NCBI GenBank assembly: GCA_948144175.1
Contig: CANXME010002546.1
Location: 1-64,000, forward strand
Length of the DNA: 64,000 nt
Reading direction: 5' to 3'
Origin: Closterium sp. NIES-65
Taxonomy: Eukaryota; Streptophyta; Zygnematophyceae; Desmidiales; Closteriaceae
Part shown: positions 1 through 9,914 of the stretch, piece after piece
Position numbering within the stretch: position 1 is the stretch's first letter
Layout of the letters: the number at the start of each line of letters is the position of its first letter
Notes under the pieces: generated by a model
What the model saw: the letters and a program-made list of their open reading frames with translations, nothing else
What the model was told of the DNA's origin: nothing
Database searches by the model: none
Program-made: the position numbers and the translations under genes

Positions 1-778
1 ACGTACTCCTCGCCTCAAGCCCACTCCTAGCCTACCGGTCACTCGCTCTCAGCTTGCCTCGGATGAGTCCGTAGACCGAGTGGCCCGTATCCAGAGCTTG
101 TGGGTTGCCTCGTGTACCTGGATGAGCACTCGACTCACCTTGCATACCCTCTTAGCATTCTTGCACGCTATGTCGCTCCCGGCCGTCACTGGAAGGAGCA
201 CATGGATGCAGCTAAGAGGGGTGTTGCGCTACTTGTGCAGTACGTCGGGCATGGGGCTAGTGCTTGGAGGGCGAGACCCAGTTGTTCTCACTGGGCACTC
301 AGACGCTTCTTGGGCAGACAACCAGGCTACTCAGCGGTCGTCTCAGGGTTACACCTTCAGTCTTGGCTCTGGTTTCAGTTTCTTGGCGTTCTACTCGCTC
401 TTCTTCTGTTCTCAGCTCCAGTTGTGAGGCTGAGATCTACGCCACAGCCATGGCGGCCGAGGAGCTACGCTGGCTCACCTACTTTGCTGACCGACCTTGG
501 GAGAGCGGCCTCGTTCTCCTCCAGTACTGTACGTCGACAACAAGGCAGCCATTGCCTTGTGTGAGTAGCACAGACTGGAGCACAGAACGAAGCACATTGC
601 TCTGCGCTACTTCCTTGATCGAGAGCTGCAGCAACGTGGTCAGCTTCGTCTGCGTTACGTGGCCTCTGAGGGCAACACTGCTGATGTGTTCACCAAGGCG
701 CTTCAGCCTTGTGACTATCAGCGCTTTTGCACTCTTCTAGGCCTTGTGCCTACTGGACCTCACTTGCTTACTTCTTGA
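1..778 (+). pseudogene. Copia pol 3' end remnant (RNase H region)
   Basis: The left edge holds the C-terminal part of a Ty1/copia polyprotein, broken by frameshifts. Recognisable blocks in order are the pre-RNase H block ending LRYLCSTSGMGLVLGG, the TGHSDASW block with its RNase H aspartate, the SSCEAEIYA block with its glutamate, the HRTKHIALRYF-like stretch and the ANTADVFTKAL-like tail. They lie in different frames, so the protein cannot be made. The same blocks occur in the intact copy at 19,981-22,527, which makes the identification firm. The rest of the element lies beyond the left edge. A 3' untranslated stretch and polypurine tract follow, up to the LTR at 1,009. Confidence 0.85.
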
Positions 779-1008
779 GTCTGTTTGTACTGTGATCTCT
801 ATATATATACCTGCATGTTTACTCTTGCTAGGTTGTGATCTTTGTACCTCTTGTTCTATTATAAACCTGCATGTGAACTGTCTTGTGACCACTTGTTTGT
901 GCTCGGAATTTGTGTGGTATCCTTGAGATCCACCCTGAGCTTGTTTTGCCTTACTTGCCTTGACTGGTCTTGTGACCCCTAGTTCTCCCCACTTCGCCTA
1001 TGGGGGTG

Positions 1009-1138
1009 TGTCAAACATTATATATGTTGTGCTTGTTTAGGCTACAGTGGGTTAGCCTATAGGGGGTACACAATTCTAGGGTTAGGTACTTGTACTGTTT
1101 TCACTGTTAGTTCAACATTCCTGTTTATTCATTCTAAC
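1009..1138 (+). repeat. LTR remnant of the copia A family
   Basis: The sequence begins TGTCAAACATTATA straight after the polypurine tract CTATGGGGGTG. It has the family-typical GGGTTAGCCTATAGGGGGTAC and TAGGGTT blocks seen in the LTR at 31,954-32,084. The right end is unclear because it runs into a second pol fragment without a clean terminus. Confidence 0.7.
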
Positions 1139-1462
1139 AGGCTCCACAGGAGCTACGCTGGCTCACCTACCTGCTGACTGACCTAGGAGAGCCGTCTCGT
1201 TCTCCTCCATATCTGTACGTAGACAACAAGGCCATGCTGGCCTTGTGTTGGGAGCACAAACTGGAGCACAGAACGAAGCACATTGCTCTGCGCTACTTCC
1301 TTGCTCGTAAGCTGCAGCAGTGGCCAGCTGCACCTTCCTTACGTGGCCTCTGAGGCCTACACTGCTGATATCTTTACCAAGGCACTTCCGCCTTGTGATC
1401 ATCAGCGCTTCTGTACGATGCTAGGTCTTGTGCCTACTTGGCCTCACTTGCTCACTTCTTGA
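1139..1462 (+). pseudogene. Second copia RNase H fragment
   Basis: A short piece of copia RNase H encodes the ELRWLTYLLTDLGE, YVDNKAMLAL and EHRTKHIALRYFL blocks, then the terminal CDHQRF-like block before a stop near 1,460. It closely matches 22,210-22,527 but lacks everything upstream and has small indels. It follows an LTR directly and is itself followed by a 3' UTR, polypurine tract and another LTR. The arrangement therefore looks like a recombined or internally deleted tandem of two related elements. Confidence 0.8.
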
Positions 1463-1659
1463 CCTTGCTTGTACTGTGATCTTTCTATGCCTGCACTTCC
1501 TTGTTTACCTTTATATATGATCTTGCATGTGAACTGGCCTTGTGGCCTTGAACTTGTGCTCGGAATGTGTGGTGACGTTGTGATCCACCTTGAGCTTGCT
1601 TTGCTATGCTTGACTGGTCTTGTGACACCTTGTTCTCCCCCACTTTGCCTATGGGGGTG

Positions 1660-1787
1660 TGTCAGACTTATGTGACTTAGCCTATGTAGGCTATAGTGGG
1701 GTAGCACATATGGGGTACAACACATTTCTAGGGTTTGTAATTGTACCCAACCTTTCCCTTAGTCAATCATTCCTCATTTCTTCACAC
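1660..1787 (+). repeat. LTR of the copia A family (3' copy of the remnant)
   Basis: It starts TGTCAGACTTATGTG after the polypurine tract TGCCTATGGGGGTG and shares the GGCTATAGTGGGGTA and CTAGGGTTTGTAATTGTAC blocks with other LTRs here. The right limit is set approximately at a TTCACA-like end. The boundary with the next element is not proven. Confidence 0.6.
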
Positions 1788-1904
1788 AAACGCAACTTCG
1801 GTTTCTGCTAAAAACGAAAAGGCGGAAAACGGATTCCGTGAAGCGCGCTCGCACGACAAAAACCGGAAGGGGTGAAGACAACACGCGCCGTTGCGACCCC
1901 AGTC

Positions 1905-2604
1905 ATGAACAACCCCACCGACAGCGACAATGAAGAAGACGTAGACGGTGAGGCTCATGTTATAAATGTCGCTTTTTCATCCGATGAGCAACTCCCTCCG
2001 CTCCCTTCTCCCAACCCCACCCTCACCGCCGCCTTGTTCAAGAACGCCGCCGTGCGCAAGCAAGCCGAGGTCCTGGAACACCTGCGGGCGTACTTGAAGC
2101 ATGTAGAGCACAAGGTGCGGCACAACGAACCGGCAAGCGCCCTCGAATTCCTTGGCGAAGCCTTCACGCTCATCACCAACCGCTTCAAGTTACTTCACGT
2201 CGCCGACTACACCAACTTCCGCACCGCAAACAGGTTCAAGCTCTATGAAGACAAGAGCGTCTTCACTTCTCGCCCGTTCAAGCAGGCCGTCGCGGACGTA
2301 GCGGCCATGGAGCGCGCCCAAGGAAATTTCAATCGCGCCCCACGCGGCGGAGGGCGTGGCCCATGGTCTTTGGGAATAAGCGCGGCCCGCCAAGTGATGG
2401 CAACGGCAGGAGCTTTCGAGGCTCTTGCTACCGCTGCGGCCAGCCGTGCCACATGGCCAACGCTTGCCCTGAAAATGTGGCGGGGAGCCCAAGGGCCCGC
2501 ACCGGTGGTGTGAACTCCCGAAAGGGCAATCACCCGGTGTCGAGGGGCATGATCAAGGTAGCACTAGGGAGTGCAAGGCCGCTGGCCGTTTCCCGTAGGG
2601 GATG
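1905..2604 (+). pseudogene. YR-element gag-like protein with zinc knuckle
   Basis: The likely start is the ATG at 1,905 (MNNPTDSDNEED). An acidic N-terminus and a helical region (residues about 40-150) are followed by a Gly/Arg-rich stretch and a CCHC zinc knuckle, CYRCGQPCHMANAC. The knuckle is in a different frame (near 2,363-2,608) from the upstream part, so a frameshift near 2,360 breaks the reading frame. Gag proteins of this kind bind element RNA; that is family knowledge. The protein is followed by non-coding sequence with an A28 tract. Confidence 0.65.
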
Positions 2605-2860
2605 GTAGAATGGCCGCGGGCCAGCCCCAAGGCAAGGGGATAGGACTAGGAGTCATAGAGTAAAGCATTTAATGAAATGGTGGATTTCTTGTGTGCATTA
2701 TTGAGGACTCGGAATGCATAATGGGCTATCTTTGTGAAAACGGTGATTTTTGTGTGACTTACTAAGGCCCTTGGTTTCAACGTGTTTAAGAAGCTGCAAC
2801 GGGAGCAGCCACAAGCCTCTGAAAAAAAAAAAAAAAAAAAAAAAAAAAACCAGAGAATAA

Positions 2861-3028
2861 TGTCAGAATGTTAATTATCTAGCATGTAGTGGGGTGCTCT
2901 ATAGCGAGTACAACCCTGTTAGGGTTTGCTATAAGTATCCCAACTGTTGCTAGTGAAACCCCTCCTTTGTTCATTTCTCTCTTGCCTAGCTAGCTAAGCT
3001 CTAGCTATGGCTCCTCACTATTCTCACA
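2861..3028 (+). repeat. 5' LTR of the non-autonomous element (168 bp)
   Basis: It starts TGTCAGAATG and ends TATTCTCACA next to the primer-binding site. It is nearly identical to 4,086-4,262. Confidence 0.9.
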
Positions 3029-4085
3029 TGCTATCAGAGCATCTACGCTCCTGGCCTGTGGGCCCACCTGACTGCTTCCGCTGCTACTCTGTCTGTTGCA
3101 CGCCCCGTGGCGTGCGACTCCTTGTTCCTGCCGGGTTTTTTATTCGGGTTTTCTTTCCGCCTTGCGCTCGGGGCGCGCGGCGGTTTTCTGCCCGCCGTGC
3201 GCCCCGAGGCGCGCGGCGGTTTCCTACCTCAGGGACCCGCACGCGGCCCCCGCCCTGCTCGTCGCGGTGCCCTGGGGAGCACGCGCGGCCCCCGCCCGTC
3301 ACGTCGCGGCGCCCTGGGGAGCCGCGTGCGGCCCCTCGCTGCCCCCGTGGTGGCGCCCTGGGGGCCGCTCGTCACCCCTGGAGCCGCGCGCCACCCCTAG
3401 CGCCGCGCGCGGCCCCTCCCCCCCTCACTGCCCCGTGGTGGCGCCCTGGGGGCCGCGCGCCGTCCCCCTCGCCGTCCCCCATGCTCCTACCCCGTGCCAC
3501 CCGTTTTAGGGTTTGGGGGTGGGGAGTGTGGGGGTGACGGTTGTGGGGGTGCCGGTTGTGTGCGCCGTTCCCTGCTCCTCCTCCTCCTCCGTCTCCCGCT
3601 GTTGCAGCTGCCGCTCAGGGGGGTGGGTGTGTGGGAGCCGAAGGATTGGTGCTAGGGGGGGTGACATGGGAGTGGAGTTAGGGGTTCAGCAGGGGGTGTG
3701 TGTCAAGGGTGTAGGTCAGCTGGAGGAGGTTGTGTGGAGGTAGCTGTCAGGTCGCTTGCAGCGCCTGTAGTCCGACGCCCTTGCTTCGGTAGCCAGTGAG
3801 CCTGTTGCACCAGTCGCCAGTGGGTCCATTGCTCCTGCCGCTCGTCTTAGCCGCGGAGTCAGTCACTCCAGTAGTCCGTCGCCCTTGCTTCGGTAGCCAC
3901 TGAGTCAGCCGCTCCTGTGCCCGTGCCTCTGCAGCTTCAGTCGTTGCCTCCCATCTTCTCTCCTTCCACAGTTCCTCCTCCTCCTCACTTGCCCTCTGTG
4001 ATAGCCTCTAGCTTTGCTTGCAATTGTGCACCTACTCTATGACTGTGTGCTCTGCTGATTACACCCCACTTTGGCTATGGGGGTG

Positions 4086-4262
4086 TGTCAGAATGTTAAT
4101 TATCTAGCCTATAGTGGGGTGCTCTATAGCGAGTACAACCCTGTTAGGGTTTGCTATATGTATCCCAACTGCTGCTAGTGAAACCCCTCCTTTGTTCATT
4201 TCTCTCTTGCCTAGCTAGCTAAACCCTAGCTACGGCTCCTCACTGTGCTCACTATTCTCACA
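4086..4262 (+). repeat. 3' LTR of the non-autonomous element (177 bp)
   Basis: It starts TGTCAGAATG after the polypurine tract and ends ATTCTCACA before the target duplication AATAA. It is a few bases longer than the 5' LTR near its right end. Confidence 0.9.
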
Positions 4263-4737
4263 AATAAGAGCAAGAGAGAGAAAGAGGGAAACAAGCGAGA
4301 GAGAAAACTACGAAGGGAGGGAGTTTTTTGTTCCCACTAAGCCAGGAGCCCGAGACGCAAGGCAAGGTTTCCATGGTCTTAAGAAGGGGACGGCAGCAAG
4401 GACGGCTATCCAACGAATCTGGAGAACGGCAAGAATGATAATGCAAAAAAAAAAAAAAAAAAAAAGGGTTTAGGGTGGAAGAAAGGAAGAGCGCGAGCGA
4501 GATGTTCACCGTGATGAGCTCACCGAGCAAAAGAAGGAGCTGCCCTACGAGCACCACATGTTAGGCACAGGGCGGAACACCCAAGTGCATGCAATCAGGC
4601 AAAAGGACTCATGAAAAAAAAAAAAAAAAAAAAATCAACAACAACAACGAGAGAGAAAGGAAGAGAGAGAAAAAGAGAGAGCGAGAGTGAGAACCTCACG
4701 GGGGACCTACATTGCCGCATACCTTGCTTAACGAAGC

Positions 4738-6754
4738 ATGTCCCATGCTGCCCCGAACCCCATGGTCCACAGATACACCGGGTATCGGCTCGATGGTTGA
4801 GTATGACCCGTACGAGATCGCGATCACCGACAAGCTCGTCACAACCATGCGCGGACGCCTGCGCGCAGCATTTCCTTGGTGGAGCTCATGGTGCGAGAGT
4901 AGCTTCATACTCTCGGTGGTTTTAAATGGCTATTGGATGCCATGGAAGCATGGGCCCCCCACGCCGTTTCAGAAAGACAACCACGCGGGAGCACTAATCC
5001 ACTCAAAGTTCACCAAGCTGGCCATAATCGAGCTCCTTGATAGTGGTGCGGCCATTATCGCCCCCGGATCCCAACAGCTCTGCATCAGTCCACTAAATGT
5101 GGTGGTTCAAAGAGACAAGTGCCGACTGATTCTTGACCTCAGAAGAGTAAACAAAAATCTGAGCATCCCCAAATTCAAGTACGAGGGATTGAAGCGGGTG
5201 GCGGAGCTCGTCAGCATAGGCGATTGGATGTTCGCTGTCGACCTCAAATCAGGATACCACCACGTCGACATCCATCCGTCATGCTGGAAGTACCTGGGAT
5301 TCCAATATGACAGGCGCTCATACGTCTTTCGGTCCCTCCCTTTCGGCCTCGCGACGGCCCCATTTGTATTCACGCAACTTATCAAGCAGCTCGCCCGCCG
5401 CTGGCGGGCCCTCGGGGTACGAGTCATCCCGTACGTTGACGACATCATATTTTTGTGTCACACGGAAGGAGAGGCTCGAACTACGTGTCAGATGGTGGTG
5501 GAGGACCTCAACAAGGCGGGGCTAGTCATTAATTCTAAGAAGTCGCATCTGCAACCCACCCAGCAGCTGCGCTTTCTGGGTGTCGAACTGGATACTAAGC
5601 ACGGCCAGTTCTCCATTGGTCCCGAGCGGCGTACATCGTTACGCTCGACCATTCAAGAACTTTGCATGGCAGGCAGAGCCAAGCGCGCAAGGTCCCGATC
5701 CGCCATGTAGCGAGGGTCACTGGCATGCTCGCTTCGATGTCACTTGCCATTGGCGCAACTGCGCGGGCATTTAGCCAGAACCTGCTGCAGACCATTCAGG
5801 AGGCCGCTTCATGGAACAGCAAGGTGCCATTAGTCCCCGCCGTAATCGAGGAACTCGAGTTTTGGCTGCAAGAATTCGACAACTTCAATGGCGCCTCCTT
5901 CCATGTCCCGAGCAGCTATGACGTAGTGATCCATGTGGACGCCAGCGCACACAGTTGGAGAGCCACACTAGACACGTTCCCGGGAGGGCGAACCGAGGCG
6001 AATGCAGCAATGCCCGAGCATCTTACAAGGACCTCGAGCACGCAACGAGAAATGGAAGGAGTTCTATGGGCTCTCCAAACGTTCGCGGGAGGGATCCACA
6101 ACCGACACGTCCTAGCCAGAACTGACAACCAAGGCATGTTCTTCATTCTTCGCAAAGGCGGCTCTCGAAGCCCTAGTCTTACCACAACATGCAGAGCCAT
6201 TATTCAAACGTGCATGGCCTCGAGGATTCGCCTGACGGTCGAATGGATCCCACGCAAGCTCAACACACGAGCGGACGAACTCTCCAAGATGATCGATCGA
6301 GATGACTACTCAATTAAAGCACCGTGGTTCCGTCTCATTGAGCGGCGTTTGGGACCGCACTCCATTGATCTATTCACCAATGCAAGCAACACACAGTTGG
6401 CCCGCTTCTGTTCCAAAACACCTCACTCGGACGCAGAGGCTACCGACGCCTTCTCAATATCATGGAACGCTGAGCACGGTTATGCTTTCCCACCACCACA
6501 CCTCATCCCAGCAGTGCTTCACCACGCCCAACGGACGCGAGCATCGCTCATGCTCGTAGTGCCTCATTGTCCAGGGGCAAGCTGGTGGCCGTTGCTACAA
6601 ACCACCCCACCGAAGTGGGCCCCTTGCATTCGCACTCACATCCACCTCACCCATGGGAGTCAGTGCCTCACCACGGGCACCCACACTTGTGCCTTCTCTG
6701 GCAAAGGAATGCCTCATAGCCCTATTCACGCTTTACGAGTGTCGTTCGCTACCT
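4738..6754 (+). pseudogene. YR-element reverse transcriptase-RNase H
   Basis: The RT fingers/palm read through 4,738-5,710, with DLKSGYHHVDIHP, LPFGLATAPFVFTQL and the catalytic YVDDI motif near 5,433. The thumb and RNase H continue in another frame (5,662-6,756), with VIHVDASAH (RNase H Asp), a REMEG block (Glu) and ARTDNQGMF (Asp). The C-terminal SIDLFT and RFCSKTPHSDAEATDAF block is the one found next to RNase H in DIRS-type elements. A frameshift near 5,700 separates the halves. No clear ATG fits the expected start, so the first codon is uncertain. The RT type fits DIRS/Ngaro rather than copia. Confidence 0.85.
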
Positions 6755-6803
6755 GAACTCTCACGAACCTGGTGCATGATTACTTGAGAGGCTCAAGCAA
6801 GAA

Positions 6804-7820
6804 TTGCTCCGTATAACTGCGCAAACACGGGCCGACTCTACGATTCGCACCTACGAGCCGTACTGGGCCAAGTTCCGGGCGTTCTACAAACGAGTCAAGC
6901 TACAGTTTCTGCCATGCACAGACATGACGCTCGCGTTATACTTGGTCCATGCGATTCAACAAAAAGCAACAGTATCAGTGATACAACTGACATGCTCGAC
7001 AGTCAGCTTCGCACATCGGATGATCGGGGCCCCGTGCCCATCAACTGGGCCGTTCACATCCCAAGTGCGGGAATTTGCCAAGCGACATTGCCCGTGCCCC
7101 CGACGACTCAAAGAGCCCATCTCTTTGCACCAAGTCCACGAAATGGCGTCGGAATACCTGGAGTCAAACAACCCCGGCGAGTTCCAGAAGAGACTTATCC
7201 CAATCCTAATGTACGCCGGCTTTCTACGCTACTCGGACCTCGTCGAAATTAAGTGGCACGACATCCAGTTCGAGGAAGACGCCATGTGGCTCTTTATTCC
7301 CCGCTCAAAGACTGACCAGGCAGGAGAAGGTGCATGGGTTCCAGTAGCAGCAAGCTCAGGTCCCTTCTGCCCCGTACGGTGCACCAAGCGCTTCATCCAA
7401 TTGGCGGGATACAACCATGCACAAAGAGGCCCGCTCATACGAGTTTTCGGTCAAGACACCACGAGTCTCGGCACTGCCGCCACTTCACCATCCTACACAA
7501 CAATCCGCAACTGGTGCAAGGAGGCATTCCAAAAGATCGGCTTAGGACTCGAGCATCTCGGCACCCACTCCTTTCGCAAAGGCGCAGCCACTGCCACCGC
7601 CAACTCAGGAGTACCAGATCGCTTTTTGAAACAGTTGGGACGGTGGCGCAGCGATACTGCCAAGGAGATGTACATCACCCCGGCGGTCGATCAGCTGGTC
7701 GAAGCGTCTCAACACGTTCAAGATTCGGCACGAGCCTCGTCACCAGTGCAACACTCAGCGGCTCTGATGCGACGACAACAACCTCCACTGCACATGTCTC
7801 AGAAGACCCATTTGAAATGA
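6804..7820 (+). CDS. Tyrosine recombinase of the YR retrotransposon
   Basis: An uninterrupted reading frame of about 338 codons; the first codon shown is TTG, so the true start is uncertain. The N-terminal SAM-like core-binding domain has TIRTYEPYWAKFRAFYK near residue 12. The catalytic domain carries the expected residues: first Arg in GFLRYSDLVEIKW, H-x-x-R in HSFRKGAAT, Trp in GRWRSD and the nucleophile Tyr in KEMYI. Family knowledge: these enzymes integrate a circular cDNA and make no target-site duplication. All key residues are present, unlike the frameshifted gag and RT, so this may be the only intact protein of the element. Confidence 0.85.
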   Translation: MLRITAQTRADSTIRTYEPYWAKFRAFYKRVKLQFLPCTDMTLALYLVHAIQQKATVSVIQLTCSTVSFAHRMIGAPCPSTGPFTSQVREFAKRHCPCPRRLKEPISLHQVHEMASEYLESNNPGEFQKRLIPILMYAGFLRYSDLVEIKWHDIQFEEDAMWLFIPRSKTDQAGEGAWVPVAASSGPFCPVRCTKRFIQLAGYNHAQRGPLIRVFGQDTTSLGTAATSPSYTTIRNWCKEAFQKIGLGLEHLGTHSFRKGAATATANSGVPDRFLKQLGRWRSDTAKEMYITPAVDQLVEASQHVQDSARASSPVQHSAALMRRQQPPLHMSQKTHLK

Positions 7821-8178
7821 GACGATGCCATTGCTACATGAAAGAAAGAAAGCTTTCTAAATATGAATATTTTTAAAAGTGTAACGCTTTTCAAATTTTG
7901 TATTTTGAAAGCAAAGCAGTCTGTAATGTAGGAATGGGCAGCGACGAACCGCACTAAACGCCCGTTTTGGAGTACAAAACGTGGGCTGGAGGTCATTTCC
8001 CTCCACCCACGTCTCTCATTTTCAAACGGTTTAGCCGATTTTCCCGGCCACCCACCCCTTGAAATGTGTTAGCACATTAGTCTGATAGGCTGCTTGGATT
8101 TCAAATTATACTAAACCCATTTGAAATGAGACGATGCCATTGCTACATGAAAGAAAGCAAGCTTTCTAAATCTGATTA
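7806..8178 (+). repeat. Direct-repeat pair at the 3' end of the YR element
   Basis: About 60 bp beginning CCCATTTGAAATGAGACG occurs at 7,806-7,870 and again at 8,117-8,178 with few differences. The pair brackets about 250 bp of non-coding sequence. The first copy overlaps the recombinase stop codon. The position and spacing fit the B1-A2-B2 end of split-direct-repeat YR elements. Confidence 0.7.
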
Positions 8179-8290
8179 TCAGTGTTACCCTTGTTGAAAA
8201 AACTGATCTATTAGGGTTTCTGCTTGTTTTGAATATTCTACCCTGAGGCATCAGTGTAACAAATTTTCAAACCTTGCTGAAGTTGTTATT
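8179..8290. other. Short host or older-element flank, no gene
   Basis: AT-rich sequence between the YR element and copia-B. It contains ACCCTGAGGCATCAGTGT-type words that also appear near 32,220-32,310. I see no coding potential. Confidence 0.5.
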
Positions 8291-8295
8291 AACAC

Positions 8296-8739
8296 TATTG
8301 GAAACAATTGATTTAGCACCTCTGTCGTGTCAAAACACCAAGTCAGAAGCGAAGCGAAACATATCGAAGCATTGGCGAGTCAACCCTCGGAGGTTGAACA
8401 GCTGCTGGAGGTTACGCGAAAGTCAAAAGTCAGCGACCTTTGAGCTGACAAGTACAGTGCGACAGCAAGGACAAACAACTGACTCGCTATTGAGAGGTTG
8501 CCCGAGTCGTCACTGTATCGAACCACAACAGCAACAGCAAAACAGTTATTAGTTATAACCCTTCATTTTTCCTTGTACTCTTATAAAAGCTTGTATCTCT
8601 TTGTTTCAATCAATCTACTTTGCCCTCACATACCAGCGCAAGGTGGTTCACAAACCTTTCATTAAACGCTTCCGCTATTACATTGTCCTACTCAGAATTT
8701 AGTCTTGCAAAGATCCTAAGGGCTTTTCTCAGCCCAACA
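8296..8739 (+). repeat. 5' LTR of copia-B
   Basis: It begins TATTGGAAACAATTG and ends CAGCCCAACA, just before the primer-binding site. The matching 3' copy differs at scattered bases, so the element is not recent. A CTTATAAAAGC box near 8,580 may be the TATA element. Confidence 0.88.
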
Positions 8740-8801
8740 TGGTATGAGAGCTATCAGAACAAATTCAACTACAATCAAGACACCTACAACATCACAAGGC
8801 A

Positions 8802-9098
8802 ATGGCATCGCAGAAGGAGAGAAGCTCCTCTAACGGCTCTCCCGGCACTACTCCTACTCCACCTCCTGCCTCTGGCCTACAGACAGAGGAGGGCACAGCA
8901 ACAAGACCGGCAGCTGGGTCTACCGAAACTCCTGCAAATCAAGCCGCGGCCTTCGACCCAGACATGATGGAGAAATACTTCTCCTTCATGTCCTTCTACG
9001 AACAACACCAGCAAGGGGCACCTGCGCAGTCAAACAACAGCAACAACAACAACGCAACACCGATGAGCCTCGACGGTTCATCCTACGCACGACGAAAT
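8802..9098 (+). pseudogene. Copia-B gag, N-terminal piece
   Basis: The ATG at 8,802 begins MASQKERSSSNGSPG, a Ser/Thr/Pro-rich start followed by the FDPDMMEKYFSFMSFYEQHQQ block and an Asn-rich run. The frame is cut at 9,098 by the composite insertion. The gag coding sequence resumes at 9,915 with a Gln-rich segment. Confidence 0.75.
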
Positions 9099-9909
9099 TG
9101 TCGGAAAATATAATTTAATAATTTCTATATGTAACTGCCTGTAGGATTGGTTACTGTAGTTATAGCGTTTTCCTATTTGGTGGTGCACCTTTCTTGCTTG
9201 TTCTCTCATATTTGTACCCTTGAACCTATAGTGAAATCCCTTTTTTCTCTCGACATTTCTCCTCCAACTCGAACTCAACTTCCTACCTCACTAGCTATGG
9301 CTCCTAAGCCTCGCTAAGAACTTTGACATGAAAGGGCTTGTTAAGTAGCGGATCAGAGTGCGCCCATAACCCCCCAGGCAAGCGCGCCTGTAACCCCCCG
9401 TAGGGTCAATCGGGCATCCACAGTGCAGATCTGCTGACACCCCCCCACACTGGGAGGCCCAGGACTGAGCACAGCGGCAACGGCCTACATGTGCATACAC
9501 CGGGATTCGAACCCGAGACCACTCTGACACCATGTCAGAATCCCAGTCACTAGACCATTGGGATAGAAGGGCTTGTTAAGTAGCGGGTCAGAGTGCACCC
9601 ATAACCCCCCAGGCAAACACGCCTGTAACCCCCCGTAGGATCAATCGGGCATCCACAGTGCAGATCTACTGACACCCCCCCACACTGGGAGGCCCAGGAC
9701 TGAGCACAGCGGCAACGGCCTACATGTGCATACACCGGGATTCGAACCCGAGACCACTCTGACACCATGTCAGAATCCCAGTCACTAGACCATTGGGATA
9801 GAAGGGCTTGTTAAGTAGCGGGTCAGAGTGCGCCCATAACCCCCCAGGCAAACGCGCCTGTAACCCCCCGTAGGATCAATCGGGCATCCACAGTGCAGAT
9901 CTACTGACA
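9099..9909 (-). mobile_element. Composite TRIM array in copia-B gag, TSD GAAAT
   Basis: The insertion is flanked by GAAAT at 9,094-9,098 and 9,910-9,914. Its right part is a minus-strand tandem of the TRIM family also found at 12,145-12,520: three LTR copies and two internal regions (about 9,330-9,909) with a period near 240-257 bp. The left part (9,099-9,329) is a different LTR-like sequence starting TGTCGGAAAATATAAT and ending TTTGACA. The leftmost TRIM LTR lacks its first 30 or so bases. LTR-LTR recombination plus replacement of one end would explain it. Confidence 0.8.
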
Positions 9910-9914
9910 GAAAT

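Larger units (their letters stand above)
2861..4262 (+). mobile_element. Non-autonomous LTR retroelement (TRIM/LARD-like), TSD AATAA
   Basis: Two short LTRs (2,861-3,028 and 4,086-4,262) flank about 1.06 kb with no convincing gene. A primer-binding site TGCTATCAGAGC at 3,029-3,040 matches initiator-Met tRNA priming. A polypurine tract CTATGGGGGTG precedes the 3' LTR. A perfect 5-bp duplication AATAA lies at 2,856-2,860 and 4,263-4,267. The interior at 3,100-3,540 is very GC-rich. The 3' untranslated part and the LTR blocks resemble the copia A family, so it probably uses that family's proteins. A second copy lies at 23,919-25,490 on the minus strand. Confidence 0.9.
1788..8178 (+). mobile_element. 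Tyrosine-recombinase retrotransposon (DIRS/PAT/Ngaro-like)
   Basis: Gag-like, RT-RNase H and tyrosine recombinase regions lie in order on the plus strand, which is the gene set of YR retrotransposons. There is no DDE integrase and no LTR pair. A roughly 60-bp direct repeat (7,806-7,870 and 8,117-8,178) flanks a 250-bp non-coding block at the 3' end, as expected for split direct repeats of PAT/Ngaro-type elements. I could not find a matching 5' copy of the block between them. A-rich tracts lie near 2,822, 4,446 and 4,617. A non-autonomous LTR element interrupts it at 2,861-4,262. The outer boundaries are approximate. Confidence 0.8.
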
